A stretch of 64,000 nucleotides of DNA. It comes from JAVBKV01 sp031553885. GTDB taxonomy: Bacteria; Bacteroidota; Bacteroidia; Bacteroidales; Azobacteroidaceae. The notes beneath the pieces were generated by a model. It saw only the letters and a list, made by a program, of their open reading frames with translations. It was not told where the DNA came from and did not search any database. The position numbers were made by a program, and so were the translations under genes. The stretch lies in the NCBI GenBank assembly GCA_031553885.1, contig JAVBKV010000019.1:1-64000 (forward strand), read 5' to 3'. Shown here piece by piece: positions 52,021 to 61,193 of this stretch; position 1 is the first letter of the stretch, and each line of letters begins with the position of its first letter.

Positions 52021-53277
52021 ATGTACAGCATCGGTATCGCACTTTATGCTTTTGTCGCCCGACTTATCGCTCCTTTTCACAAGAAAGCACGGTTAATGAC
52101 CCGGGGACAAAAACAAACATTCGACATCCTCCGACAGAAAATCGAACCGGGAGCCTCTTATATCTGGTTCCATGCAGCCTCGTTAGGCGAGTTCGAACAA
52201 GGTCGTCCCTTGATGGAAAGAATCCGGAAAGAACATCCTGAATACAAAATCCTGCTAACCTTTTTTTCTCCTTCCGGATATGAAGTACGGAAAAACTATG
52301 AAGGTGCGGATATCATTTGTTACCTGCCCTTTGATTTCTTTCGTAATGCGACCCGCTTCCTGGAACTGGCAAAACCGTCCATCGCCATATTCATCAAATA
52401 CGAATTCTGGATGAATTACCTGGATGGATTGAAAAAACGAGAGATCCCGACTTACATCATTTCTGCCATTTTCCGTCCCAACCAGATATTCTTCCGCTGG
52501 TATGGAAAAAACTACCGGAATGTATTACGGGACTTCAACTGGTTTTTCGTACAAGACCGGAATTCACTGGAAATTCTGAAAAAATACGACATCCACAACG
52601 TAACGATCTCAGGGGATACCCGTTTCGACCGGGTAAACGAAATTTACCTGCAACGAAAAGCGTTGCCTCTTGTCGAACAATTTTTACAGGCAGGAAAGGA
52701 AAATGAAAAACACGCGCTGATAGCAGGCAGTTCCTGGGGAAAAGACGAAGAAATGCTCATCCCTTACTTCAATGAGCATCCGGAAATCAAACTGATCATT
52801 GCTCCGCATGAAATTCATGAAAGTCATATCTCAGAGATTATCTCCCGGCTGAAACGTCCTTGTGTGAGGTATTCTCAGGCCACAGAAGGAGAGATCGCCC
52901 GGGCCGACTGCCTGATTATCGATTGCTTCGGATTATTGTCTTCCATCTACCGTTACGGCATCATCGCTTACATTGGCGGAGGATTCGGGGTCGGAATTCA
53001 CAATACCCTGGAAGCTGCCGTATATGGCATTCCTGTTGTTTTCGGTCCCAATTACAAACGGTTTAAAGAAGCCCGTGACCTGATTCAATGCGGGGGAGCG
53101 TTCTCCGTTCAGGACGAAGAAGCATTCAATTCCCGTATGAATGAGCTATTGACTTATCCCGAAGTGTTGGAACTTTCCGGAAAGCAGGCGGGAAATTATG
53201 TCAATCAAAGCATAGGAGCCACCGATATCATTCTGACTGAGATTGATCCTCTTCTCCGTACCAGCTTGAATACATAA
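52021..53277 (+). CDS. waaA: 3-deoxy-D-manno-octulosonic acid (Kdo) transferase
   Basis: A 418-aa GT30 glycosyltransferase that adds Kdo to lipid A precursors on the cytoplasmic side of the inner membrane. Motifs: IWFHAASLGEFEQGRPLMER and LLTFFSPSGYEV in the N-terminal fold; YIGGGFGVGIHNTLEAAVYG and PVVFGPNYKRFKEA in the C-terminal nucleotide-binding fold. It is translated right after gltX. The last 50 bases overlap the convergent gamma-carbonic anhydrase gene. Confidence 0.96.
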   Translation: MYSIGIALYAFVARLIAPFHKKARLMTRGQKQTFDILRQKIEPGASYIWFHAASLGEFEQGRPLMERIRKEHPEYKILLTFFSPSGYEVRKNYEGADIICYLPFDFFRNATRFLELAKPSIAIFIKYEFWMNYLDGLKKREIPTYIISAIFRPNQIFFRWYGKNYRNVLRDFNWFFVQDRNSLEILKKYDIHNVTISGDTRFDRVNEIYLQRKALPLVEQFLQAGKENEKHALIAGSSWGKDEEMLIPYFNEHPEIKLIIAPHEIHESHISEIISRLKRPCVRYSQATEGEIARADCLIIDCFGLLSSIYRYGIIAYIGGGFGVGIHNTLEAAVYGIPVVFGPNYKRFKEARDLIQCGGAFSVQDEEAFNSRMNELLTYPEVLELSGKQAGNYVNQSIGATDIILTEIDPLLRTSLNT

Positions 53278-53764
53278 GATAGTTCCGGGCGATTTTCTGG
53301 TTAATCTCCTTGGATTGTTCGGGATCCACTTTTTTGACAAACTTAGCCGGTACTCCTGCATAAATACTGCCGGGTTCGACCAGTGTACCACTTAGCACCA
53401 CCGATCCGGCAGCGATAAGAGCTCCCTCTCCGATCACGGCATGATCCAGCACTACAGCGCCCATCCCGATCAATGCACCGTTCTCTATTCTTGCTCCATG
53501 AATGGTTACATTGTGACCGATGGATACATCATCTCCAATCTCCGTCACCGATTTTTGATAGAGTGTATGAATAACGGTTCCGTCCTGTATGTTGACCCGA
53601 TTTCCGATCCGAATGGAATTGACATCTCCTCTCAGCACCGTATTGTACCAGATGCTGCAATCATCACCCATGATCACATCCCCGATGATCGTTGCATTTT
53701 CTGCCAGAAAAACGTTAGCTCCGATTTGGGGTGTAAAGCCCCGGAGCGATTTTATTAATGCCAT
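53228..53764 (-). CDS. Gamma-carbonic-anhydrase-like left-handed beta-helix protein
   Basis: A 178-aa protein of the YrdA/PaaY group with hexapeptide repeats (for example VIMGDDCSIWYNTVLRGDVN and ALIGMGAVVLDHAVIGEGAL). The metal histidines of gamma-carbonic anhydrases are present as HTLYQ, IGHNVTIHG. The family binds zinc or iron, and many members lack proven anhydrase activity. It has a normal length and overlaps the 3' end of waaA. Confidence 0.92.
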   Translation of the reverse strand: MALIKSLRGFTPQIGANVFLAENATIIGDVIMGDDCSIWYNTVLRGDVNSIRIGNRVNIQDGTVIHTLYQKSVTEIGDDVSIGHNVTIHGARIENGALIGMGAVVLDHAVIGEGALIAAGSVVLSGTLVEPGSIYAGVPAKFVKKVDPEQSKEINQKIARNYLMYSSWYGEEDQSQSE

Positions 53765-53836
53765 GATATTTTTTTTGAATCCAAGTGTAAAGGTATATCT
53801 TTTTTATCAAAATACCTTGTAATAGACAACTGGAGA

Positions 53837-55000
53837 TTAGGTTTGGCTCGTGACTTTGGTGGAACATTCTGATTTTGTTATAAGATTCTTCCCTATTTTT
53901 TGAAAGGGTATTTCCATAATATGGTATGTTAATGTTGATATAACGGCAGTAATAGCAACAGCAATTAAAAACCGGATAACATAGTTTAGATAGTCGTTTG
54001 TAACATAATCGACAAATCCCCACCTGGATAACCAATAAAACACAGCAAAATGTACGAGATACATACTGTAACTGATTTTTCCGATATAAATAGTAAGCGG
54101 ATTGATAAAGATTTTTGATTTATAGGTACTGATAGCTATTGCTAAAGCCAGGAATCCAATCCCAAAAAGGATATGCATTGAAAGCACAACACGCTGATCC
54201 ATAGACAGATCTACCAGTATACAAATGGCTAATACCAATATATATTTTCCGGATATACGATACAGGTTATCTTTCTCTACAACTATAAAATACATGATAA
54301 TTCCTAAAACAAAAACAGGAAGCTGGCTGGGCAGATAAAAATAGGAGTAAGCGTCCCATAAATAATCAGGGCCTATGGTAACAAATTTCATAAGAATACG
54401 AAGTAAAAATTTGATAATCAGAGTAGTTATGAGAAAAATAAAAGCTTGATTTATACGCTTTATTTTTAAAAACAGCAGGGGTAATATTGCATAAAACATC
54501 ATTTCAACCCCTATCGACCAACCACCAGGTACTATACTATTAATCCAATATGGATTAAAACCATGTACAAAAAAGACATTTGAAAGAATATGACTTATCG
54601 AGATCCGGGTAGCATCTCCCAGCCAGTATCTTTCCCCGAAACCATCTTGCCACAAATAATAAACAATAGCCAGGTAATACATGGGAGCTATTCTGAAAAA
54701 ACGCCTGATAGCAAAGTTTTTGATGGGATTTTTTTCTTTTGAAGAACGTTTTTTCATCGATAGAAACAATGTAAAGGCACTTAGAAGATAGAATAACTGC
54801 ACTCCATATAATCCACTATGAATTATATTTCCCAAAGAGGGATTAAGCGGCTCATGAATGGTTCCAAGTTGCACTGTATGAGCCATTACTACCCCCAACA
54901 CAGCAATTCCTCTTAAAGCATCTATATAATCAAAATGATTGTTGCTTTCTTTTGTTGTACGAAAAAAATATTCTTGTGGTTGGTGCTTTGTCTGTTGCAT
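53837..55000 (-). CDS. Acyltransferase 3 family membrane protein
   Basis: A 387-aa inner-membrane protein with about ten membrane segments. It starts with the family signature FDYIDALRGIAVLGVVMAHT (catalytic His in AHT) and contains FFRIAPMYYLAIVYYLW. The family O-acetylates or otherwise acylates surface glycans or lipids. The gene is AT-rich and alone, which suggests a cell-surface gene gained by transfer; no other glycan gene is near. Confidence 0.9.
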   Translation of the reverse strand: MQQTKHQPQEYFFRTTKESNNHFDYIDALRGIAVLGVVMAHTVQLGTIHEPLNPSLGNIIHSGLYGVQLFYLLSAFTLFLSMKKRSSKEKNPIKNFAIRRFFRIAPMYYLAIVYYLWQDGFGERYWLGDATRISISHILSNVFFVHGFNPYWINSIVPGGWSIGVEMMFYAILPLLFLKIKRINQAFIFLITTLIIKFLLRILMKFVTIGPDYLWDAYSYFYLPSQLPVFVLGIIMYFIVVEKDNLYRISGKYILVLAICILVDLSMDQRVVLSMHILFGIGFLALAIAISTYKSKIFINPLTIYIGKISYSMYLVHFAVFYWLSRWGFVDYVTNDYLNYVIRFLIAVAITAVISTLTYHIMEIPFQKIGKNLITKSECSTKVTSQT

Positions 55001-55016
55001 TTAACAATGGGATAAA

Positions 55017-55073
55017 GTCCTGTAATAATTAATAAAAAAACAGTCTGTTTTTACTTTCTAATTATTACAGGAC
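55017..55073. terminator. Hairpin terminator between acyltransferase and TonB receptor genes
   Basis: A 15-bp perfect stem (GTCCTGTAATAATTA with its complement at 55059-55073). The loop holds a second small hairpin with T and A runs (AAAAACAG..CTGTTTTT), so it can end the TonB receptor transcript on the minus strand. Confidence 0.75.
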
Positions 55074-55137
55074 TCTTCCCAAAGCTCCCGACTAAACGCC
55101 AAAAATTAACTTCCTTTAACCATTCAAAAGGAGGGTA

Positions 55138-57738
55138 TCAAAAAGTTATCTTATAGCTTATATTCGGTAAAATCGTTTTTATTTGTTTCATTTCTACAGC
55201 ATGACGGTCCTGGTTGTAGTCATGACCTGCATATTCCAGAGCTCCAGTGGTATTAATAATTTTAAAATCCAATCCATGCGTTACTTTTTTAGCATTAAAC
55301 CGATAGGCAATAGAAAAATCAACAATCAATTGGGACGGAAGCTGTTCATTATATCCTTCACTTTTTATAAAAATATCTTGACGCTCATTAGTAAGATCCT
55401 CGTCAATAGGAATATACCGGTCACCTCCTTGCCATATTAAACGGCCATTAATACCTAAACCATGCTGCTTGTTTTTTCCAAATCTCCATTCTTTACCTCC
55501 TAACAACTTCAGAAGGAATTGCCTTTTATAACGCGAATCTTCCCATACTTCTTCTTGTACACGATAGGTTGCATCAAAAACCGAACCGGCCAACATATAA
55601 TAAAAACCATTAGCAAGATAACGTTCCAATGTAAGGTCAACGCCATAGTTTTGGCCGGTACCTCGATTCGTTAAATGCGATTCATTAAAAATATTTGAAG
55701 CTGATAAAGCATATGAACTCACCGGTATCTGAAATAAATATTGATAATAAGGCTCTATTTTCAGGCAACTATTATCAGAAATTTTCCAGGTATACTCCAA
55801 TGAGAATTCGTGTGCTTTCATAAAATCCAACTCTTGATTTGCTCCAATAAAATAGGAGGACAGATATTCCATCCGGCTATGAAGTCCATAAGCTAAACCA
55901 ATTGAGTGCTTTGGGGAAATATTCCATTTCATTCCCATACGAGGTTCTAATGACCAACTGTTACTTAATGTAAATAACTGATAATTAAACCCAATTGAAG
56001 ATTTTAGATTTTCAGCAATTGTTAGTAAAGAATTGGAATAAAAGGAAATATAATTGGCAGAACCGAATCCATTACCTTCCGTTCTATTTTGCTTATTTTC
56101 TCCAGAGGCATTATTCCCGTCATAATCATAGAACATTGATTTCCATGTAAATCCGGATTTATTGGTATGTCTGGCACTAAATTTATGATTAATTGATGTT
56201 GTAAAATTAAGATTATATTCCTGATCGCGCAACGTTTTATCTATCACCTCAGACGTCTTATTAAACACAGTTTTTCTATTTAGATCACTCCCTTGAAAAA
56301 TTAAACCCAACGTCGACTTTAGTAAAATTCCGTTTTTAAAAAAGTAAGAGTGTCCTAAACCTCCTACACTCATATATTGCTTTCCATACTGGATTGAGCT
56401 TGAACTAAAATGACTGTCAACCGGAGGTTCTACAGGTTCACTCTTATCATATAATCCCAACCCCCATACAGAAAAATCACCCATCTGTGAGGTCGGAAAA
56501 TAAAGTCGAAACGATAAATCCTGAAAAGCAAGATCATCTGTATTCAAGGATGGAACATATTTCTTGATCAGATTCAGGCTTGAATTCCGATAATTAAAGA
56601 GATAAGATGCTTTTCCTTTATCTTTCAAGGGTCCTTCCGAGGCCAGGTCAATCCCCATCAGGCTCGCCTGGATCGTATGCTCAAACCGTTGATTATTTCC
56701 TTTTCTTAATTTCAGATCAAACACTCCGGACAACGCATTGTTATACTCAGCAGGGAAAGCTCCGGTCAGGAAGCCGGAATTTGCCAGCACATTACTGCTT
56801 AACGCCGTAAATACTCCACCTCCTCTGGTCGATAAATTAGTAAAATGATTAGGATTCGGAATTTCAATGTCTTCCAATCTCCATTGCAACATGTGAGGTA
56901 AATTTCCATGAACAGATAAGGCATTACTTCCGATTCCTGCAGATACTCCGGCAAATGAACCCGCTAAGCGGGCCGGATCGTCAAAACCTCCGGCATAACG
57001 ACTGGCTTCTTCTACACTAAACATACGGCCTCCGGCCAGTACCATCGGATCCAGCGGCTCTTGTTTGTTAACACGAGCCGTCACAACCACTTCTTCCAGG
57101 TTATAAATACGTTCCGTCAGAGGAATCTCAAGAAAAATTTCTTTTGAAGATGTCAGAAGTATTTCTTTGATGATATAACTTTCATAACCCAGCATGGAGC
57201 CTTGAAGATCGTAACGGCCAACCGGTAACTTTTTTAAAGAAAAACAGCCCGAACTATCGGCTGTTACCGAACGATTGGTTAAGCTGAGAACCTCAACAAG
57301 CGCATAGGGAACCGGAAGCCGGGATTCGGCATCAACAACAACGCCCCGGATGTTTTGCACGGGTGTTTCTTTGGGTTGTTCCGGCAATTCCACAATAATG
57401 ATATGATTACCATTGATGATGTAACTCCATCCCGAACCTTTCAGTATAGATCGTAAAACCTCCTCTGTATTTTCACTCCGGGCCGGATAGGTAACATATT
57501 TTGTATCATCCAATTTCGATTGATTGTAAACAATAGAAAAGTTACTTTGTTGTTCAATCTTTTTGAATGCTTCTCCCAACGTTATTTGATTTTTTTCAGC
57601 CTGAACAGGATTTTGTCCCTGTCCGGTCGCGGGTAGTAATAAAATCAGAATGATTAATAATACCTGATTAGATCTTCTAAAAACAAACAATTTATTTACC
57701 CTTTTTCTTAATCGTATATTTAAAATTGCCAACAGCAT
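55138..57738 (-). CDS. STN-domain TonB-dependent receptor without SusD partner
   Basis: An 866-aa (from the ATG at 57738) outer-membrane receptor. In order: signal peptide (hydrophobic run LLIILILLLPATGQ), STN signalling domain (about 50-115; EKNQITLGEAFKKIEQQSNF), carboxypeptidase-like Ig fold (about 135-210), plug (about 225-330) and beta barrel ending in Phe (SYKITF). The STN domain links it to the FecR and ECF genes just upstream. The start codon is uncertain: candidates lie within the last 86 bases of the FecR gene, so translation is probably coupled. No SusD is present, so the ligand may be a siderophore or small compound; I cannot tell. Confidence 0.9.
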   Translation of the reverse strand: MLLAILNIRLRKRVNKLFVFRRSNQVLLIILILLLPATGQGQNPVQAEKNQITLGEAFKKIEQQSNFSIVYNQSKLDDTKYVTYPARSENTEEVLRSILKGSGWSYIINGNHIIIVELPEQPKETPVQNIRGVVVDAESRLPVPYALVEVLSLTNRSVTADSSGCFSLKKLPVGRYDLQGSMLGYESYIIKEILLTSSKEIFLEIPLTERIYNLEEVVVTARVNKQEPLDPMVLAGGRMFSVEEASRYAGGFDDPARLAGSFAGVSAGIGSNALSVHGNLPHMLQWRLEDIEIPNPNHFTNLSTRGGGVFTALSSNVLANSGFLTGAFPAEYNNALSGVFDLKLRKGNNQRFEHTIQASLMGIDLASEGPLKDKGKASYLFNYRNSSLNLIKKYVPSLNTDDLAFQDLSFRLYFPTSQMGDFSVWGLGLYDKSEPVEPPVDSHFSSSSIQYGKQYMSVGGLGHSYFFKNGILLKSTLGLIFQGSDLNRKTVFNKTSEVIDKTLRDQEYNLNFTTSINHKFSARHTNKSGFTWKSMFYDYDGNNASGENKQNRTEGNGFGSANYISFYSNSLLTIAENLKSSIGFNYQLFTLSNSWSLEPRMGMKWNISPKHSIGLAYGLHSRMEYLSSYFIGANQELDFMKAHEFSLEYTWKISDNSCLKIEPYYQYLFQIPVSSYALSASNIFNESHLTNRGTGQNYGVDLTLERYLANGFYYMLAGSVFDATYRVQEEVWEDSRYKRQFLLKLLGGKEWRFGKNKQHGLGINGRLIWQGGDRYIPIDEDLTNERQDIFIKSEGYNEQLPSQLIVDFSIAYRFNAKKVTHGLDFKIINTTGALEYAGHDYNQDRHAVEMKQIKTILPNISYKITF

Positions 57739-58666
57739 CCTGCAATACATCCATGACCCGATCAATCGTTTCGCCATTTGTAAATTTCATAGAATAATTA
57801 TCATTGAGATTTACATCTTCGTGAATAACGATAGAAACATTATAGTAATGTTCTAATTCCTGAATGATTTCTCTCAGACTTTTATTATTGAATACCAGAT
57901 ACCCGCCGTTCCGGACTGAAGCTTTATCTACCTGTACGTTTTTTATCTCAACACCCGTTTGCTTGTCATAAGTTAATAGTTGTCCGGGAATCAATCTATA
58001 ATGCAACACGCTATCTTCCTGATGGATACTCACAGCGATACTTCCTTCTTCCAGTGTCGCGGTTGCATAATTTTCAGATGCATAAGCTTTCACATTAAAT
58101 TTAGTTCCTAATACTTCAACCGACAACAACTCGGTCTGAACAATAAATTTTCTTTCCGGCTCTTTTTTTACAGAAAAATAAGCTTCTCCGTCTAAACGAA
58201 CAGTCCTACTATCCTTATCAAAATCCTTGGGATATTTAATGGTCGTACCGGCATTCATCCAAACCTCAGAGCTATCAGGAAGCATCAGAAACTGTTGTTC
58301 TCCATAAGGCACATGAATCTCAACCCAGGCAACTTCTTCACTCCTATAGTTCTTCCAACTCCAATACCCTCCTGCAATAATAAGCAACGGCAAAATGATC
58401 GATGCAACCAGTTTAAGAATTTGCTTGTTTCTCCACAAGAATCGTTTTTTCTCATCAGATAATCCTAACCTTGCTTTTACCCGCGACAACGCCTCATAAG
58501 TCTCTTGATTTACGATTTCTTCCTGTTGATTCCATTTTTCTTGCAATATCCTGTCTTTTTCTTCAAAATCCGTATCCGAAATCAGCCAGTGTTGTACCTC
58601 ATTTTCCAAATCAGCCGGATACCTGTTTTTATAAAACAGTGAAATTATTCGTGCTATATAATTCAT
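57692..58666 (-). CDS. FecR-family anti-sigma factor
   Basis: A 324-aa anti-sigma factor: cytoplasmic part (about 1-85), membrane segment (about 88-106, LVASIILPLLIIAGGYW), periplasmic FecR domain (about 118-215; VPYGEQQFLMLPDSSEVWMN) and C-terminal DUF4974 domain (about 250-320). It passes the state of the TonB receptor to the ECF factor. The ATG at 58666 was chosen over a TTG two codons upstream. It lies between its sigma gene and its receptor gene, the usual order. Confidence 0.93.
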   Translation of the reverse strand: MNYIARIISLFYKNRYPADLENEVQHWLISDTDFEEKDRILQEKWNQQEEIVNQETYEALSRVKARLGLSDEKKRFLWRNKQILKLVASIILPLLIIAGGYWSWKNYRSEEVAWVEIHVPYGEQQFLMLPDSSEVWMNAGTTIKYPKDFDKDSRTVRLDGEAYFSVKKEPERKFIVQTELLSVEVLGTKFNVKAYASENYATATLEEGSIAVSIHQEDSVLHYRLIPGQLLTYDKQTGVEIKNVQVDKASVRNGGYLVFNNKSLREIIQELEHYYNVSIVIHEDVNLNDNYSMKFTNGETIDRVMDVLQDAVGNFKYTIKKKGK

Positions 58667-58722
58667 CACCAATAGGAATAAAATTGTGCTTGATTATTTT
58701 TAATTTTAATTCAACACCGGAT

Positions 58723-59277
58723 CTATAAGAAGATTGCAAGAAAACAGGAAATCACATTGCGAATATCTTTCAGGGCAAGGCTCAGTTGGTTTTCGACGGT
58801 TTTCTTGCTGATATTAAGTTCCTGAGCAATCCTGTCATTGGTAAGCCCTTCTTCTTTGCTCATTTGATAAATCCGCTTACGTTGGACGGGCATTTGCTGT
58901 ACCATCAATCGGATTAATAGCTCTTTTTCCTTGGCGAATAATAGTTCATCGGGACTTTCACTACTTTCTGCCTGGGGGTACCGACTAATAAAGGAGTCAT
59001 GAACAAGTTTATGTTCGAGGAAATTGAAAGCTGCATTTCTGGCCATCGTATACAACAAAGCATTCAATGACTTCTGTGGATCAATCTTTTCATGATTGAT
59101 CCATAGCTTCATGAAAAGATCCTGGGTCAACTCTTCAGCATCAGCCTCCGACTTCAACAAGCCATAAATAAAGTTTTTTATTTTGAAATAATAAACGATA
59201 AAAACCTGATCAAAAGCGTTATGATCTCCCAACCGCAGGGCTTCAATTGTTTTTAGATTTATATCAGACACCGTCAT
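58723..59277 (-). CDS. ECF-type RNA polymerase sigma-70 factor
   Basis: A 184-aa ECF sigma factor with region 2 (about 15-85; FIVYYFKIKNFIYGLLKSEA) and region 4 (about 125-175; MPVQRKRIYQMSKEEGLTND and the helix ELNISKKTVENQL). It directs transcription of the TonB receptor when released by FecR. The protein ends in a hydrophobic stretch (NVISCFLAIFL), similar to the other ECF factor of the window. Confidence 0.93.
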   Translation of the reverse strand: MTVSDINLKTIEALRLGDHNAFDQVFIVYYFKIKNFIYGLLKSEADAEELTQDLFMKLWINHEKIDPQKSLNALLYTMARNAAFNFLEHKLVHDSFISRYPQAESSESPDELLFAKEKELLIRLMVQQMPVQRKRIYQMSKEEGLTNDRIAQELNISKKTVENQLSLALKDIRNVISCFLAIFL

Positions 59278-59384
59278 TTAAATTTTCAGACATAAATTCC
59301 TCCATTTTCTAATATAAGAACGTTATCTGATTAAATCCTATTGCTTTCTCTTGGTTGAAATTTATCTTTTTTATTCAAAATAGA

Positions 59385-59810
59385 CTAAATCTCGCTCAGG
59401 TTCACCTGGGCAATACTGGATAAATTCTTTTTACGGATCACCTCGCGCGCCGCTTCTGTTTCGTTGGTCCGGAGGATCAATACTCCTGTAGTCCGGGTAG
59501 AAAAGCAATACATGTACTCAATACTGACCCCGGCCTGTGTAAAATACTCGATCGTACGGGCAAATTGTCCGGGACGGGATTCGGTAACTACGGCAAAAAC
59601 CTCACTCAGGTTGGCGCTGATCCGGTTTTCTTTCAACACCTGGATTGCTTTATGCGGGTCTGTCGTAATCAATCGTAAAATACCGAATTCGGACGTATCG
59701 GCCACTGTTGCGGCAATAATACGTACATCTTCCTGGGCAATCAGGCTGAGAATTTCATTCAGCCGGCCGAACTTATTTTCTAAAAAAACGGAAATTTGTT
59801 GAATTGTCAT
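59385..59810 (-). CDS. ACT-domain protein, two tandem ACT repeats
   Basis: A 141-aa protein made of two ACT-type ligand domains: about 1-65 (TIQQISVFLENKFGRLNEIL) and about 70-135 (FAVVTESRPGQFARTIEYFT). ACT domains bind amino acids or related ligands. It starts 2 bases after the paaK-like stop codon and so is co-expressed with it, an arrangement often seen next to phenylacetate-CoA ligases in anaerobes, where the ACT protein may sense the aromatic amino acid substrate. Confidence 0.9.
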   Translation of the reverse strand: MTIQQISVFLENKFGRLNEILSLIAQEDVRIIAATVADTSEFGILRLITTDPHKAIQVLKENRISANLSEVFAVVTESRPGQFARTIEYFTQAGVSIEYMYCFSTRTTGVLILRTNETEAAREVIRKKNLSSIAQVNLSEI

Positions 59811-59812
59811 GA

Positions 59813-61114
59813 TTAAAATGTTCTAAGGTCTTTTACTCTCACGGCTTTTCCTTCGCTTTGCGGCAGGGAGCCTTTTTCTACTAATTTCACTTTAGGAGTC
59901 AGCAGGATCTCATCTTTCAACTGATGGGTAATCCGCTTCGTGAGGCCTTGCAATTGAGAATAATCGTCGGTAAACAGATCGCTTAATTCCACTTCCACCA
60001 ACATTTCGTCATTATTTCCAACGGTTTCCAGAGTAATCAGGTAGTTCATTCCCAGCTCCTTGAATTGCATCAGGATTTTCTCAATCTGTATCGGGAAAAT
60101 ATTCACCCCTTTGAGGATCATCATATCATCGCTTCTTCCCTGGAAGCGGTCGATGCGGCGATGGGTACGTCCGCAAGCGCATTCCCCAGGAAGGAAACGG
60201 GTCAGGTCGCGGGTCCGGTAACGGATCAACGGCATGGCTTCCCGCCGGAGGGTGGTCAGCACCAATTCTCCGATCTCTCCTTCCGGAACCGGTTGCAGGG
60301 TTACCGGGTCTATCAGCTCGGCAATGACGTAATCTTCCCAGATGTGTAATCCATTTTGTACCGGGCACTCGAAAGCGACTCCCGGACCGTTCATTTCCGA
60401 CATTCCGAAACAGTTGTACGCCTTGACTCCCAACATGTTTTCAATCCGTCGACGTTGTTCTTCCGAATGAGGTTCAGCTCCGATGATCAGGGTTGTCAGA
60501 CGGGTATCTTTTTTCGGATCGTATCCCGATTCATAAAACATTTCTGCCAGGCGGGTAGCATAACTCGGAATAGCATGAATCGCTGTCGTTCCAAAATCGA
60601 GGATGAATTTAATCTGGCGTTTAGTATTTCCCGCAGCAGCCGGAACGGTCAGGGATCCCAGTTTTTCCGCTCCGTATTGAAAACCTAATCCCCCGGTAAA
60701 CATACCATACCCGGATGTATTCTGGAAAACATCGCTGTCTCTCAGTCCAACCATGTACATGCAACGGGCTACCTGGTTCGCCCAGTCGTCCAGATCCTGC
60801 TGGCTGTGAAAAACCACAGTCGGGTTGCCGGTCGTCCCACTGGAGGAATGCAAGCGAACGCATTCCTTCAGAGGAATGGAAACAAATCCGTAAGGATAGT
60901 TATTACGCAGGTCGTCCTTGGTTGTAAAGGGAAGTTTCTGCAAATCGTCAAGTGAACGAATCGAAGAGGAATCCATTCCTTTTTCCTTCATCAGCTTTTC
61001 ATAATAAGGGGATTGCATGGCCTGCTTTACCGTATATTGAAGCCGGGATATCTGTAGTTTTTCTAATTCCGGACGAGACATGGTCTCGATTTCCGGTTGC
61101 CAGTAAGGGGTCAT
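59813..61114 (-). CDS. paaK: Phenylacetate--CoA ligase
   Basis: A 433-aa adenylate-forming enzyme that makes phenylacetyl-CoA or an indolyl/aryl analogue. The AMP-binding loop is LHSSSGTTGNPTVV, and the other motifs GMSEMNGPG, YRTRDLTRFLPGECACG and a C-terminal DDMMILKGVNIFPIQIEK fit PaaK. Length is normal. It is the first gene of the paaK-ACT unit. An operator-like inverted repeat lies at its promoter. Confidence 0.95.
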   Translation of the reverse strand: MTPYWQPEIETMSRPELEKLQISRLQYTVKQAMQSPYYEKLMKEKGMDSSSIRSLDDLQKLPFTTKDDLRNNYPYGFVSIPLKECVRLHSSSGTTGNPTVVFHSQQDLDDWANQVARCMYMVGLRDSDVFQNTSGYGMFTGGLGFQYGAEKLGSLTVPAAAGNTKRQIKFILDFGTTAIHAIPSYATRLAEMFYESGYDPKKDTRLTTLIIGAEPHSEEQRRRIENMLGVKAYNCFGMSEMNGPGVAFECPVQNGLHIWEDYVIAELIDPVTLQPVPEGEIGELVLTTLRREAMPLIRYRTRDLTRFLPGECACGRTHRRIDRFQGRSDDMMILKGVNIFPIQIEKILMQFKELGMNYLITLETVGNNDEMLVEVELSDLFTDDYSQLQGLTKRITHQLKDEILLTPKVKLVEKGSLPQSEGKAVRVKDLRTF

Positions 61115-61123
61115 AAAAATAAA

Positions 61124-61159
61124 TTTGCAACTAAATAATTAAATCTAGTTGCAAATATA
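61124..61159 (-). promoter_or_regulatory. Promoter with inverted repeat before paaK
   Basis: On the minus strand the -7 element TATATTTG (61152-61159) lies 38 bases before the ATG. A 10-bp inverted repeat, TTTGCAACTA (61124-61133) with TAGTTGCAAA (61146-61155), covers the -7 box and the start of transcription. That is a typical place for a repressor site. No -33 box at the expected spacing. Confidence 0.55.
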
Positions 61160-61193
61160 CAAAAACAATTAAACTTATCTAACTTTCTAACAA

